Below are positions 27,809-37,327 of a stretch of 41,853 nucleotides of DNA, piece by piece. Source of the stretch: Acidithiobacillus sp. GTDB lineage: Bacteria; Pseudomonadota; Gammaproteobacteria; Acidithiobacillales; Acidithiobacillaceae. Location: the NCBI GenBank assembly GCA_028697715.1, contig JAQVDS010000023.1, positions 1 through 41,853 of the forward strand. Direction: 5' to 3'. Below the pieces are notes generated by a model, which was not told the DNA's origin, did no database searches, and worked only from the letters and a program-made list of their open reading frames with translations. Each line of letters starts with the position of its first letter. Within the stretch, counting starts at the first letter, position 1. The position numbers and the translations under genes were made by a program.

Positions 27809-28101
27809 GAAAATTTCCGCGTAGGTAAAGGTGGAACTTGATCCACAGCCGCCAAGCCAAGCCGGTAGTGCCAATACGCCCAAGAGCGCGCGTTGAACTG
27901 ACCAGCTTCGGCGTGCGTCAAGACCTCGCGAAGTACCGCATCGTCCACCTGTCCGGCCAGCACCTGAACGTCAGCGTAGTCCCCCATATTCATCACCTGC
28001 GCCATTACTCTCTCTGGTGTGAGCACAGCATCCTCTGGCGTTTTCCACCAGATATACTTGCCGGCCAGGGGCTTCAACCACTCTGAGCTGACCTGGGTCA
28101 T
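27805..28101 (-). CDS. Putative antitoxin partner of the AbiEii-like toxin
   Basis: 98 residues from ATG 28101 (an earlier in-frame ATG at 28164 lacks a good SD). The protein (WLKPLAGKYIWWKTPEDAVLTPERVMAQVMNMGDYADVQVL...) has the shape of short DUF6922-like or similar proteins often encoded upstream of AbiEii-type nucleotidyltransferases: an aromatic strand, an alternating helix and a Tyr-rich end (SWAYWHYRLGL). It overlaps the toxin gene by ATGA, typical of a toxin-antitoxin operon. It lacks the winged helix of classical AbiEi, so direct DNA binding is uncertain. Confidence 0.65.
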   Translation of the reverse strand: MTQVSSEWLKPLAGKYIWWKTPEDAVLTPERVMAQVMNMGDYADVQVLAGQVDDAVLREVLTHAEAGQFNARSWAYWHYRLGLAAVDQVPPLPTRKFS

Positions 28102-28230
28102 GAGGACATCTCTGCGACATTCCAGTGGCTTTTCATGGGAAAATTTTGCGTTAAGGATGTGCAAAGTGCAACTCGCTTCCCCGGAACTGGGGTGACACCC
28201 CCTTGACGGTGGCGGGGAGCTTCCTTGCGA

Positions 28231-28259
28231 TTGACCCGGTTTATGGCGGATGGTAGTTT
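28231..28259 (+). promoter_or_regulatory. Candidate sigma-70 promoter for manC and the export genes
   Basis: TTGACC (28231-28236), a 17-base spacer and TAGTTT (28254-28259) place a start near 28266, 31 bases before ATG 28297. The -35 is good and the -10 weak. A separate promoter is expected here because the toxin-antitoxin insertion separates manC from the upstream arm. Confidence 0.35.
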
Positions 28260-28296
28260 ACAACCGTTTAAAAGCCGAGACTGGTTGGAGCCGATC

Positions 28297-29766
28297 ATGA
28301 AGCATGCTGCCGAAGAACTCGCAAAACAGACGGCACTACCTCTCGTTCCCGTCATTCTCTCCGGAGGCACTGGCAGCCGGCTCTGGCCCCTGTCCCGTAA
28401 GCAGCAGCCCAAGCCCTTCATTCCCCTGCCCGATGGCGAAAACCTGCTGCGCAAGACCTACCGCCGGGTACAGAACCTGAGGCACGCCGGTCGCGTGTTG
28501 ATGGTCACCAATCGAGATTACTATTTTCTATCACGCGATACGCTGATGGAGATCGCGCCGGGCGCCAGCTCCGAGGTCTCCTATCTCCTCGAACCCCAGG
28601 CGCGCAACACGGCCCCGGCCATTGCCGCTGCCGCCCTCTGGGCCCAGGAGCAGGTGGGCGAGGACGCCGTGCTGCTGGTGCTGCCCAGCGACCACCTCAT
28701 CAGCGACCATGCCAGTTTTGCCGAGGCGGTATCGCGGGCCATGGACCTGGCTGTCCAGGGCTATCTGGTCACCTTTGGCATCCGCCCCAGCGCGCCGGAA
28801 ACCGGCTATGGCTACATCGCCGTGGGCGAGCCTTTAGAGGGCGGCTACCAAGTGCAGCGCTTTCTCGAAAAACCCGCGCGCGCCCAGGCAGAAAGTTATG
28901 TCGCCGATGGCCGCCACTACTGGAACGCCGGCATCTTCTGCTTTTCCGCCAAGGCCCTGTTGCAGGGCATGGCTGCGCACGCCCCGGAAGTGCTTGTGCC
29001 CACCCAGATGGCCTATGAGGAGGCCCAGGTGAATGGCGACACCTGGTGGCTGGGTGCCGAATTTGCCCAGAGCCCGGACATCTCCATCGATTACGCCATC
29101 CTGGAACACGCCGAGAACATCGCCGTGGTGCCCGCCAGTTTCGACTGGAACGACCTCGGTGCGTGGGGTGCCATGGGACAACTGTTACCAGAAGATTCCT
29201 CGGGCAACCGCGCCCATGGTGAGGTGTTGCTGGAGCAGAGTCAGGACTGCGTGGTGTATGGCAGCGATCGCCTCACCGCCCTGCTGGGGGTGGGCGACCT
29301 GCTGGTGGTCGATACCCCCGATGCCCTGCTCATTGCCCGCAAGGATCGCGATCAGGACGTGAAAAAGATCGTCGATCGTCTCAAGCGCTCGGGCAATCCG
29401 CTGGTAGACACCCATGTCACCGCACATCGTCCCTGGGGCACCTACACGGTGCTGGAAGAAGGCGACCACTTCAAAATGAAGCGGATCGTCGTCAAGCCCA
29501 AGGAAAAACTCTCCCTGCAAATGCACCACCACCGCAGCGAGCACTGGATTGTCGTCTCCGGTACCGCCAAGGTAGTGGTGGGCAAGGAAGAACGGCTGGT
29601 GATGACCAACGAATCCACCTTCATCCCGGCCGGTACCGCCCACCGTCTGGAAAACCCCGGCGTCATCCCCCTGGTGCTGATCGAGGTACAGAGCGGCGCC
29701 TATCTGGGCGAAGACGATATCGTCCGCTTTGAAGACATCTACGGTCGCACCGAAGTTCCCGCCTGA
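28297..29766 (+). CDS. manC: Mannose-1-phosphate guanylyltransferase / mannose-6-phosphate isomerase
   Basis: 489 residues from ATG 28297 (SD GGAG). An N-terminal nucleotidyltransferase domain (about 18-290) with LSGGTGSRLWPLSRKQQPKPF, LLVLPSDH and FLEKPA motifs is followed by a C-terminal cupin-type phosphomannose isomerase domain (from about 375; RPWGTYTVLEEGDHFKMKR, QMHHHRSEHW with metal-binding His residues). It makes GDP-mannose from fructose-6-phosphate-derived mannose phosphates. This implies that mannose or a derivative is in the capsule; the GDP-mannose-modifying gene downstream is broken. Longer in-frame starts at 28225 and 28243 have poorer SD sequences. Confidence 0.95.
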   Translation: MKHAAEELAKQTALPLVPVILSGGTGSRLWPLSRKQQPKPFIPLPDGENLLRKTYRRVQNLRHAGRVLMVTNRDYYFLSRDTLMEIAPGASSEVSYLLEPQARNTAPAIAAAALWAQEQVGEDAVLLVLPSDHLISDHASFAEAVSRAMDLAVQGYLVTFGIRPSAPETGYGYIAVGEPLEGGYQVQRFLEKPARAQAESYVADGRHYWNAGIFCFSAKALLQGMAAHAPEVLVPTQMAYEEAQVNGDTWWLGAEFAQSPDISIDYAILEHAENIAVVPASFDWNDLGAWGAMGQLLPEDSSGNRAHGEVLLEQSQDCVVYGSDRLTALLGVGDLLVVDTPDALLIARKDRDQDVKKIVDRLKRSGNPLVDTHVTAHRPWGTYTVLEEGDHFKMKRIVVKPKEKLSLQMHHHRSEHWIVVSGTAKVVVGKEERLVMTNESTFIPAGTAHRLENPGVIPLVLIEVQSGAYLGEDDIVRFEDIYGRTEVPA

Positions 29767-29789
29767 TTCTGAAAACCACTGGAGTCCCT

Positions 29790-30908
29790 TTGTTCGCTGC
29801 GTTCTGGAACTGGCTGCGCAATCTCAGCAAGATGTTCATTTTCGTGGTTCTGGTCCCCACCGGACTGTCGATTTTGTATTTTGGCATCATCGCCTCTCCC
29901 GTCTATATCAGCGAGGCCAACTTTGTCGTCTACAGCCCCGGCGAGCGCTTCAGTAGCACTGGCGGGCTGGCCGGCCTGATCGGCAGTATTGGCGGCAACT
30001 ACTCGTCCAGTGCCTCGCAGACCATTTCGGCTTACATCAGTTCCTGGGACGCCATGATGGCCCTCAACCAGGCGGTCGATCTGCAGCGACAGTACAGCCA
30101 TGGCGTGGATATTCTCGATCGTTATGGTGGGGTATTCCATCCCTTCACCAATGATGTGCGCCTGTGGCGCTACTACCAGTCGATGACCGACGACAGCATC
30201 GATGCCAGCAATGGCATCAGCACCCTCAAGGTGCGTGCCTACAGCCCGGCCATGGCGCAAAAGATCAACGCCTTTTTGCTCGCCAAGGGGCAGGATATCG
30301 TCAACCAACTCAACGCCGGCGCCCATGCCGAGGCCGTACGCTTTGCCGAGACCGACGTGCAACAGGCGCGGCAAGCGCTGCGGCAAAGCACTATCGCCCT
30401 GGCCGACTACCGCAACGGGCAGCGGGTCATCAGCCCCCTGCAGCAATCGCAATTGCAACTGGCTCTGGTGGCCAAGCTGCAGGATCAGCTCATTCAGGAA
30501 AAGACTCAGTTGCAGGCCATCGAACAGCACGCGCCGCAAAACCCTAATATTTCCGTTTTGCGTTCGGGCGTGCAGGCCCTGGAAAGCCAGATTGCTGCCG
30601 CCAAGGCGCAGATCACCGGCGATCACCAGTCCCTGGCCAGCAAGGACACGGAATACGAAACACTCCAGGTGAATCAGCAGATCGCCGAGAAGCTCCTGGT
30701 GGCAGCCGTCACCGCCCTGCAGCAGGCGCGCATCACCGCGCAAAAGCAGGAGCTCTTCCTGGAAACCATCAGCAGCCCCAACCTGCCAGACGCGCCGCAG
30801 TTGCCACGCCGCATCGAGGGTATTCTGGCCACCCTGGTCATCAGCCTGATGATCTGGGGTGTGCTGGTGGTGGTGGTGGGAGGCATCAAAGAGCACCATG
30901 ACCGCTAG
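29790..30908 (+). CDS. kpsE: Capsule export inner-membrane protein, KpsE/BexC/CtrB-like (PCP family)
   Basis: 372 residues starting at TTG 29790 with GGAG six bases ahead. Two membrane helices (about 14-36 and 345-366) flank a long periplasmic part with the Wzz-like start (SPVYISEANFVVYSPGERF) and coiled coil from about 175 to 320. The SSPNLPDAPQLPRR segment before the last helix carries the Pro-rich motif of polysaccharide co-polymerases. It should link the ABC transporter to the outer-membrane export lipoprotein encoded at 18947-20107. The gene overlaps kpsM by 11 bases. Confidence 0.93.
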   Translation: MFAAFWNWLRNLSKMFIFVVLVPTGLSILYFGIIASPVYISEANFVVYSPGERFSSTGGLAGLIGSIGGNYSSSASQTISAYISSWDAMMALNQAVDLQRQYSHGVDILDRYGGVFHPFTNDVRLWRYYQSMTDDSIDASNGISTLKVRAYSPAMAQKINAFLLAKGQDIVNQLNAGAHAEAVRFAETDVQQARQALRQSTIALADYRNGQRVISPLQQSQLQLALVAKLQDQLIQEKTQLQAIEQHAPQNPNISVLRSGVQALESQIAAAKAQITGDHQSLASKDTEYETLQVNQQIAEKLLVAAVTALQQARITAQKQELFLETISSPNLPDAPQLPRRIEGILATLVISLMIWGVLVVVVGGIKEHHDR

Positions 30909-31710
30909 CAGCCTGCCCAAGGAGAGTCTCTGGCGGCAATTCGCCATCCAGCGCCGGGTCATCTGGGCGCTGGTGATGCGCGAGACCATCACCATGTACG
31001 GCCGCGAAGGGTTGGGAGTGCTCTGGATCATTGCCGAGCCGGCGATGTTCGTGATTGGCGTGATGATCATCTTTTCGTATATTGAGGCAGCCTATATCAA
31101 TGGCGTTACCGTGGCGGAATATATGGCCATGAGTTATCCAACTCTGTTGTTCTGGCGCAACGGCACCGGGCGCGTGACTAAGGCCATTGATGTCAACCGT
31201 TCCTTGCTGCATCACCAACTCATCCGCCCGATGGACATCATCTACGCCCGTATCATTCTCACCTTTGCGAGTGGCGCGGCGGCCTTCATGGTGCTTTATC
31301 CCATTTTTACCTTTATTGGAGTAACCCATTTGCCTGCTCATTGGTATGCCTTTGGCATGGGCTATCTGTTGGTGATCTGGTTTTCTTTTGGTTTTGTGTT
31401 GATCATGGCAGCCTTGGCCGAGCTGTCGGAAACCATCGAAAAGACTTCGCATATTATCTTGTATCTCATGCTGCCGTTTTCGGGGGTTTTTATTCCGATG
31501 TATATGGTGCCGGAGCCTTATCGTCATTATCTGCTGTATTTTCCGCTGATCGACTGTGTGGAATATTTCCATCATGGGTACTTTGGCAGCCAGATGCCGA
31601 CCTACTATCACATCCCCTATACTATCGTTGCCCTACTGGCCATGACGCTCTTTGGCTATACCCTGACGGAATTGGCCATCAAGCGGGTGAAAGTGCATGG
31701 GGGGGCGTGA
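30898..31710 (+). CDS. kpsM: Capsule polysaccharide ABC transporter, permease (KpsM/BexB/CtrC-like)
   Basis: 270 residues from ATG 30898, six membrane helices in the ABC2 pattern. The N-terminal cytoplasmic segment RVIWALVMRETITMYGREGLGVLWIIAEP is the conserved gate region of KpsM-type permeases. It moves the lipid-linked polymer across the inner membrane together with KpsT. Start ATG 30898 lies within the end of kpsE; kpsT starts three bases after its stop. Composition shifts slightly to lower GC from about 31050. Confidence 0.93.
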   Translation: MTASSLPKESLWRQFAIQRRVIWALVMRETITMYGREGLGVLWIIAEPAMFVIGVMIIFSYIEAAYINGVTVAEYMAMSYPTLLFWRNGTGRVTKAIDVNRSLLHHQLIRPMDIIYARIILTFASGAAAFMVLYPIFTFIGVTHLPAHWYAFGMGYLLVIWFSFGFVLIMAALAELSETIEKTSHIILYLMLPFSGVFIPMYMVPEPYRHYLLYFPLIDCVEYFHHGYFGSQMPTYYHIPYTIVALLAMTLFGYTLTELAIKRVKVHGGA

Positions 31711-31713
31711 CAG

Positions 31714-32370
31714 ATGCTGCAAGTTTGCAACCTCACCAAGTATTATCCTATCCATCATGGGCGGTCCAAGCGGGTGATTTTGGATAACGTCAATCTGACG
31801 ATCAAACCCGGGGAAAAATGGGGCATTCTGGGCCGCAACGGAGCGGGTAAGTCGACACTGGTGCGGGTTATCAGTGGTTCGGAGTCGGCCAACAGTGGTG
31901 AGGTCATCCGGGGGATGTCGCTTTCCTGGCCCTTGGCTTTTGGCGGCACCTTCATTGGCAGCCTAACCGGAAAGGACAATGTACGCCTGATCGCACGGGT
32001 CTATGGGTTAGAGTACGCCAAGATGCTGACCTATGTGGAGGGCTTTGCCGAATTAGGGGAGTATCTGGGCGAGCCGGTAGAAAACTATTCCGAGGGTATG
32101 AAGGCGCGGCTGGCCTTTGCGATTTCCATGGCCATTGAGTTCGACTGCTACTTGATTGATGAGATCATGGCGGTAGGAGATCGCCGTTTTACGGAAAAGT
32201 GTAACCATGAGCTTTTCCAAAAGCGATCGAGCCGCGCCATGATCCTGGTCTCCCACAACACAGAAGTGATCCGCGCCCAGTGCGACCATGCCGCACTGCT
32301 GGAAAACGGCAAACTGCAGATTGCCGATTCGGTCGAAGATGCCATTCACCAGTATGAAAGCCTTTCATAA
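31714..32370 (+). CDS. kpsT: Capsule polysaccharide ABC transporter, ATPase (KpsT/BexA/CtrD-like)
   Basis: 218 residues. Walker A GRNGAGKSTL (about 40-49), the family-typical FGGTFIGSLTGKDNVRLIARVYG, the signature YSEGMKARLAFA and Walker B CYLIDEIMAVGD are all present. The short length and absence of a C-terminal carbohydrate-binding domain match KpsT-type rather than Wzt-type exporters, which means export does not depend on recognition of a chain-end cap. It powers KpsM. Next gene starts 26 bases downstream. Confidence 0.95.
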   Translation: MLQVCNLTKYYPIHHGRSKRVILDNVNLTIKPGEKWGILGRNGAGKSTLVRVISGSESANSGEVIRGMSLSWPLAFGGTFIGSLTGKDNVRLIARVYGLEYAKMLTYVEGFAELGEYLGEPVENYSEGMKARLAFAISMAIEFDCYLIDEIMAVGDRRFTEKCNHELFQKRSSRAMILVSHNTEVIRAQCDHAALLENGKLQIADSVEDAIHQYESLS

Positions 32371-32396
32371 CCAATTTTCTGTTACAGGTATCGTTC

Positions 32397-33275
32397 ATGT
32401 CGGCAAACACTATTGATCTGATTTCCCTGCTGGAATCGCCCTGTGAAGAATTCCTTCCGCGTGCCTTCCGAGAGGTCATCGGTCGTGAGCCTGATATTGG
32501 TGGTTTGCTGCATTACATCGAGCGGCTGAAAAAGGGACTGCCACGCGAGCTGATCCTGGCGGAAATGCGCCATTCAGCCGAAGGCCAGGATAGGGCGTTT
32601 TTCGCTAAATCATCGGAGTTGGACGCGCTTCACGCCCGGTATCTCAAGCTGCGCGGCCTACCCTTGGGCGATGCACGCTGGAAATTACTGCCGAGCCTCA
32701 CACAGACCCGTCACGATGATGTCCGTTTTGATTGGACGGAGTGGGTCAACGCTTTCACCGACCGCCAGGAGGCCCAGAAAGTCGAACACCTGTATGAGCA
32801 GCAGCAACAAGCCTCCTTTAATTACTCTTCCAGATCTCTAGAAATCTCGCAAAAATCATTAGATGAATTGCTTTATCTGTCGGGTGAACATTTGATCCGG
32901 GAGGCATTTGAAAAATTGTTAAATCGGCAGCCGGATGAAGTAACTCTGAGCTACTATTTGCGCTGCTTATCAAATGGATACGGGAAGGTGTCTATTGTTT
33001 ACGAATTGGCAACATCCGCCGAACACATTTATAATGAAAACCTTTCTAATGCTGGAGAACGATTATTTAAATTAATGCCGAGGAATTTAATTGAAGAAAT
33101 GATACGCGGAGGTTTAATGTTTTCGGATATTCTTGGAGAACTAGATGTGAAAGTGGATGAAATAATGAATAATAAAATCATTTCAGATGAATCCCAACAA
33201 GGATCCGCTTGCAAGGTGCGCGAGTTTCAAGTTGGATCAGAATATCGCACGCCGCTTGAGAAGTATGTAGATTGA
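32397..33275 (+). CDS. DUF4214-repeat protein of the capsule locus
   Basis: 292 residues with two DUF4214-like repeats: residues about 17-65 (FLPRAFREVIGREPDIGGLLHYIERLKKG) and about 164-210 (LIREAFEKLLNRQPDEVTLSYYLRCLSNG). The repeat is often found beside or fused to glycosyltransferases and secreted polysaccharide proteins; its job is unknown. Base composition changes near codon 140 (about 32815): the first half is GC-rich like the transporter genes, the second AT-rich. ATG 32397 has a weak AGG nine bases ahead. No signal peptide is seen, so it probably stays in the cytoplasm. Confidence 0.75.
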   Translation: MSANTIDLISLLESPCEEFLPRAFREVIGREPDIGGLLHYIERLKKGLPRELILAEMRHSAEGQDRAFFAKSSELDALHARYLKLRGLPLGDARWKLLPSLTQTRHDDVRFDWTEWVNAFTDRQEAQKVEHLYEQQQQASFNYSSRSLEISQKSLDELLYLSGEHLIREAFEKLLNRQPDEVTLSYYLRCLSNGYGKVSIVYELATSAEHIYNENLSNAGERLFKLMPRNLIEEMIRGGLMFSDILGELDVKVDEIMNNKIISDESQQGSACKVREFQVGSEYRTPLEKYVD

Positions 33276-33286
33276 AGGCAATTTTT

Positions 33287-36200
33287 ATGAAAAAGATATT
33301 GGCCTTCAGTTTTTTTCCAGCTTTCGTGCCGCCTTCCAATGGTGGTCAGTCGCGTCTGTTCTACCTTTACCAGGCACTTAGCCGTTGGCACCATGTTACG
33401 CTGCTCACGTCGACGCATATCGGAGTCGAGGAGGAGATAATCAACCACGGACTCAATTTTATCGAAAAGCGAATCCCAAAGGATGATCATTTCGTCAACC
33501 AGTACGCCATGCTGGAGAAGAGTTCTGGGGGTGGCGACCTTTCCGGCCCGGCCATTGCGGCTAGTGGTAGGTTGCCGACACGGTTGCATCAAGCCTATTT
33601 TGAGGAATACCCGAAGGCAGACATTGTCTTCCACGATTTTCCATTTACCATTGATTATGACTTGTTTGCTGACTTGGGTGACAAGCCACGTGTCTATAAC
33701 TCGCATAATTGCGAATCCCAGCTTTACGCGCAACTTCATCCAGGCGACAAGTCCCGGCCCATCCACGAACTCATCCTTGCAGCTGAGCGGCGCATGCTCG
33801 AAAAAGCGGATTTGGTGCTTTACTGTAACGAAGGCGACCTTGCCGCGTTCAGAGAGATTGCGCCGGATGCCGATTACGATTCCCTCTATGCTCCGAACGG
33901 TATGGCACCCACTGCCGTGATGGAGCGATCGTTCGCAGCTGAAAACAAAGTTGTTCGAGCCGTCTTTATGGGCAGCGGACACCCACCCAATGTTCATGCT
34001 GCGGAATTCATAGCTAACTCGTTGGCGCCAGCCCTGCCGGAGATTGTTTTCGATGTCATCGGTAGCTGCCTACCTGAGGGCCAGTACCCTGCCAACCTAA
34101 AGCGGCACGGCGTTGTGGACGATGCTACGAAGGCGCGCATTCTTGTAAATGCCGATGTGGCGCTGAATCCCATGGCGGCGGGTAGTGGTTCAAATGTGAA
34201 AGTACTGGACTATTTCGCCTATGGCTTACCGGTGGTGTCAACTTCATTCGGCATGCGTGGTATCAAGGTCGAAGCGGGTAAGCATTATCTGGAATCCACC
34301 GTGGAGCAATTTGCCCATGTGCTGCGTCACTCGGCCAAAAATCCGACATTGCTAGCGGCTGTTGGTACTGCTGGCAAAGAGCTGGCCTTGAAAAGCTACA
34401 CTTGGGAAGCTATCGCACATCCGGTGGCGAAGAGAGTGGATAAACTGGTTGCCGGCAAAATTCGCAAGGGGAGGAGTCGCTTCGTTCTGGCGTTAAATGA
34501 CTACGACTCATTCGCCTGTATCGGTGGCGGGTGTACTCGTACACAAGGTCTATACGATGCCGTGCAGGGCTGGTGCCCAGTGGTGTTTGTCACTTTTTCC
34601 GGCGACAGCTCGATCGGCGCGCGGCCGTATGGCAGGAGCATCACGGTTTTCAATGTGCCCAAGACTACCGAGCACATTGCCGATTTGGAGCGCGTCAATG
34701 CGCAGTTCCATATATCAGCCGATGACATCATCGCCAGCCGTCACTGCACGGCTAACCCATGGCTCAATGCTGTCTATGGCATGTTGCGACAATCCGCTCG
34801 GTGTGTCGTGGCGGAGCATTGTTACATGGCAGGCTTACCTTTGGCGTGGGGTGACCGTTTCGTCTATTCCTCTCATAATAACGAAACGGAGCTCAAACAA
34901 CGCTTGTTGGAGTGGCACCCGCTCAAAGCTGAGCTACTGTCTGTGGTGGAGCGCATCGAGCGACTGGCGGTTGAGCGCTCGGCAGTTACCATTGCGGTTT
35001 CCCGTGAAGATGCGGAAAGCTTGGTGAAGGGGAAGCGTACTGTAGGACCCGTTATCGTGGTACCCAATGGTGCTGCCAAGCCTGCGGTGGGAACATTGGT
35101 CGAAGATACCCAGGAAGAACTACGTGATCGCATAGGGGACCGCGCCGTCATTTTCGTCGGCTCTGCTCACATGCCAAATGTCGCGGCTGCGCAATTCATC
35201 GTGGAGCAATTGGTATCAAAGTGTCCGGATGTGCGTTTTCATATTCTGGGTTCAGTTTGCAGTGCGTTGGAGCGAGTGCCAGACAATGTTCATCTTTGGG
35301 GTGTTGTGGACGAGGCGACTAAAAGCGCGGTGATGCAGTCATGCGCTCTGGCACTCAATCCGATGCTTTCGGGCAGCGGCTCGAATGTGAAATTAGCCGA
35401 CTACCTAGGTAATGGACTCTTTGTAGTCAGTACAAAATTTGGCTTGCGCGGGTATCCGTACAGCATTCAGAAACATGTGGCTATCGCCCCTCTGGAAAGG
35501 TTTGCCGAGGCTATTCACACGGCATTGGATGACCCAGCCATTTATTCGGACGAAGAGATATTAACCCGGCGCACCCTATTTGATCGCGAGCTGTCTATGT
35601 CCGGCATCGCCCGGCGTTTCTTACTAACATTACAGGATTTGGAAAAGCCTAGGAAACGGGTCCTCTTCGTTACCTACCGCTATGTGTTCCCTGCGCTTGG
35701 CGGTGCGGAAGCTCACATTGAAAAGTTCATCACTGCACTGGGCAATAGTGGCGACTTCGATGTGGATGTGATTGCGCCTGAGATCAGTGGTATCCACAAC
35801 CATGAGCGCTTCAGCGAGCGATACAGCTTCGATTCCAAACTGGGTGTGCCGGTTGATATCCCCAATGTTCGTTTCGCGCGCTTCGCGGCGGATACGCCAG
35901 ATCCTCGGATTATTGACATCCATTTGCGCAAGACGTGGTTAGCTCAGCTAGGTTTCGAGCAAGAGCTTGACCGGTCATTACGCGACCAATACAAGGAAAA
36001 TGGGTTGAGCTGGGGTTGGGGCTATCCAGAGGGGGATGGCGAAAATGCCACACTTTGGGCCTTCACCGAGTGCGAGGTGTACCTTAATCATGCTGCCCGT
36101 ATTGATCTGGAGGCTTATGCAAGCCATGCCATCGTGACAACAGCCTACAATGACAATCAAATCATCGCGGGCCCATGGACATTGGACGGCGAAATTTCCC

Positions 36201-37327
36201 TTTCCTTCGATGCACCAGCAGGCGAGGTGCACTTGGTGACCTCCGCATTGCGGCATCCTGCTGATCCGCGCCCGCTAGCATTTCGGGTTTCAAGACTGGC
36301 AGTAGGTGGGCAGCCAATGGACCTTTCCGCGCCTACTCTGCTACAACGGCATCTCCCCTTGCTTCCGGCAGAGCAGAGTATCCGCCTATTGGATCATGCG
36401 GCCGAGATTTCACGAATGCGTCTAGATGCGCGTCTGACGGATGGTCGGGGGCCGTGGAGCAGCAGTCTGGAATGCTTCATCGCTGAACATGTGGCTGAAT
36501 ACGATCTAGTCATCACCCACAACAATGTATTCAGGCCGGCCGTCGTTGCCATCGAGCAGGCAAAAAAGCACGGCGTGCCATCGATCCTCATTCCTCATGC
36601 GCACCTGGACGACGACTTCTATCATTTTCCGGATGTTTTGGAATGCGCTCGCAACGCCAGTTTGATTTTGGCCGTGCCCAAAGTGGCGTGTAAGTTTTTG
36701 GCCGAGAAAGGGTGCAACGTCAAATATCTTCCTGCAGGCTGCGACACGGCGGAGGAGTTCACAGAACAGGATGTAGAGGCTTTTCGGCGAGTATATAAAC
36801 AAGGGAAGCCGTTCATCCTGGTGTTAGGCAGGAAGGCTGGCGCAAAGGGTTACCAATTAGTCATTGATGCCGTCGACAAATTGAATAGGGATGGCGTAGA
36901 AGTTCAGGCCGTCTTGATTGGGCCGGACGACGACGGGAGGCCGGTTGAAAGCCCAAATGCAGTATATCTAGGGCGTCAACCGCGCGATGTGGTTAGGGGG
37001 GCTTTGATGTCTTGTCTCGCGCTCTGTAATATGAGCGTTAGTGAAAGTTTCGGTATGGTTATATTGGAAGGGTGGCTTGCTGGATGCCCAGTGATAGCCA
37101 ACAAAGATTGTGCTGCATTCAATGATCTTATTGAAGAAGGAGTTAACGGTATATTAATCTTCCCATTTGAGTTAGGTGCTGTTATAATAAAATTAATAAA
37201 TGATGCTGAAATAAGAGCTAGAATATCCAGTAAAGGAATTTTATCAGCAAAATCATTTGACTGGGGTAACGTTTCTAACGAGTTTCTGGGTTATGCCAGA
37301 GACCTCTCAGGAGCTAAAGACATATGA
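33287..37327 (+). CDS. Three-domain glycosyltransferase (tandem GT4-like) with inserted beta-rich domain
   Basis: 1346 residues from ATG 33287 (SD AAGG; a TTG five codons upstream is possible). Domain 1 (about 1-385) and domain 2 (about 395-780) are related copies: both contain a SHN segment after the first Rossmann half and end with ALNPM..GSGSNVK..DY...G..VVST.FG.RG (near 291 and 688). Domain 3 (about 790-1346) opens KRVLFVTYRYVFPALGGAEAHIE and has the classical SESFGMVILEGWLAGCPVIA near 1252, but about 130 residues rich in predicted beta strands (near 885-1015) are inserted in its N-terminal half. Multi-domain enzymes like this often add successive sugars of a capsule repeat. Both gene ends are AT-rich. 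Confidence 0.85.
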   Translation: MKKILAFSFFPAFVPPSNGGQSRLFYLYQALSRWHHVTLLTSTHIGVEEEIINHGLNFIEKRIPKDDHFVNQYAMLEKSSGGGDLSGPAIAASGRLPTRLHQAYFEEYPKADIVFHDFPFTIDYDLFADLGDKPRVYNSHNCESQLYAQLHPGDKSRPIHELILAAERRMLEKADLVLYCNEGDLAAFREIAPDADYDSLYAPNGMAPTAVMERSFAAENKVVRAVFMGSGHPPNVHAAEFIANSLAPALPEIVFDVIGSCLPEGQYPANLKRHGVVDDATKARILVNADVALNPMAAGSGSNVKVLDYFAYGLPVVSTSFGMRGIKVEAGKHYLESTVEQFAHVLRHSAKNPTLLAAVGTAGKELALKSYTWEAIAHPVAKRVDKLVAGKIRKGRSRFVLALNDYDSFACIGGGCTRTQGLYDAVQGWCPVVFVTFSGDSSIGARPYGRSITVFNVPKTTEHIADLERVNAQFHISADDIIASRHCTANPWLNAVYGMLRQSARCVVAEHCYMAGLPLAWGDRFVYSSHNNETELKQRLLEWHPLKAELLSVVERIERLAVERSAVTIAVSREDAESLVKGKRTVGPVIVVPNGAAKPAVGTLVEDTQEELRDRIGDRAVIFVGSAHMPNVAAAQFIVEQLVSKCPDVRFHILGSVCSALERVPDNVHLWGVVDEATKSAVMQSCALALNPMLSGSGSNVKLADYLGNGLFVVSTKFGLRGYPYSIQKHVAIAPLERFAEAIHTALDDPAIYSDEEILTRRTLFDRELSMSGIARRFLLTLQDLEKPRKRVLFVTYRYVFPALGGAEAHIEKFITALGNSGDFDVDVIAPEISGIHNHERFSERYSFDSKLGVPVDIPNVRFARFAADTPDPRIIDIHLRKTWLAQLGFEQELDRSLRDQYKENGLSWGWGYPEGDGENATLWAFTECEVYLNHAARIDLEAYASHAIVTTAYNDNQIIAGPWTLDGEISLSFDAPAGEVHLVTSALRHPADPRPLAFRVSRLAVGGQPMDLSAPTLLQRHLPLLPAEQSIRLLDHAAEISRMRLDARLTDGRGPWSSSLECFIAEHVAEYDLVITHNNVFRPAVVAIEQAKKHGVPSILIPHAHLDDDFYHFPDVLECARNASLILAVPKVACKFLAEKGCNVKYLPAGCDTAEEFTEQDVEAFRRVYKQGKPFILVLGRKAGAKGYQLVIDAVDKLNRDGVEVQAVLIGPDDDGRPVESPNAVYLGRQPRDVVRGALMSCLALCNMSVSESFGMVILEGWLAGCPVIANKDCAAFNDLIEEGVNGILIFPFELGAVIIKLINDAEIRARISSKGILSAKSFDWGNVSNEFLGYARDLSGAKDI

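Noticed and set aside
29739..31070. Reverse frame of 443 codons opposite kpsE
   Set aside because: Antisense shadow of a gene with clear membrane and coiled-coil architecture in an overlapping operon.
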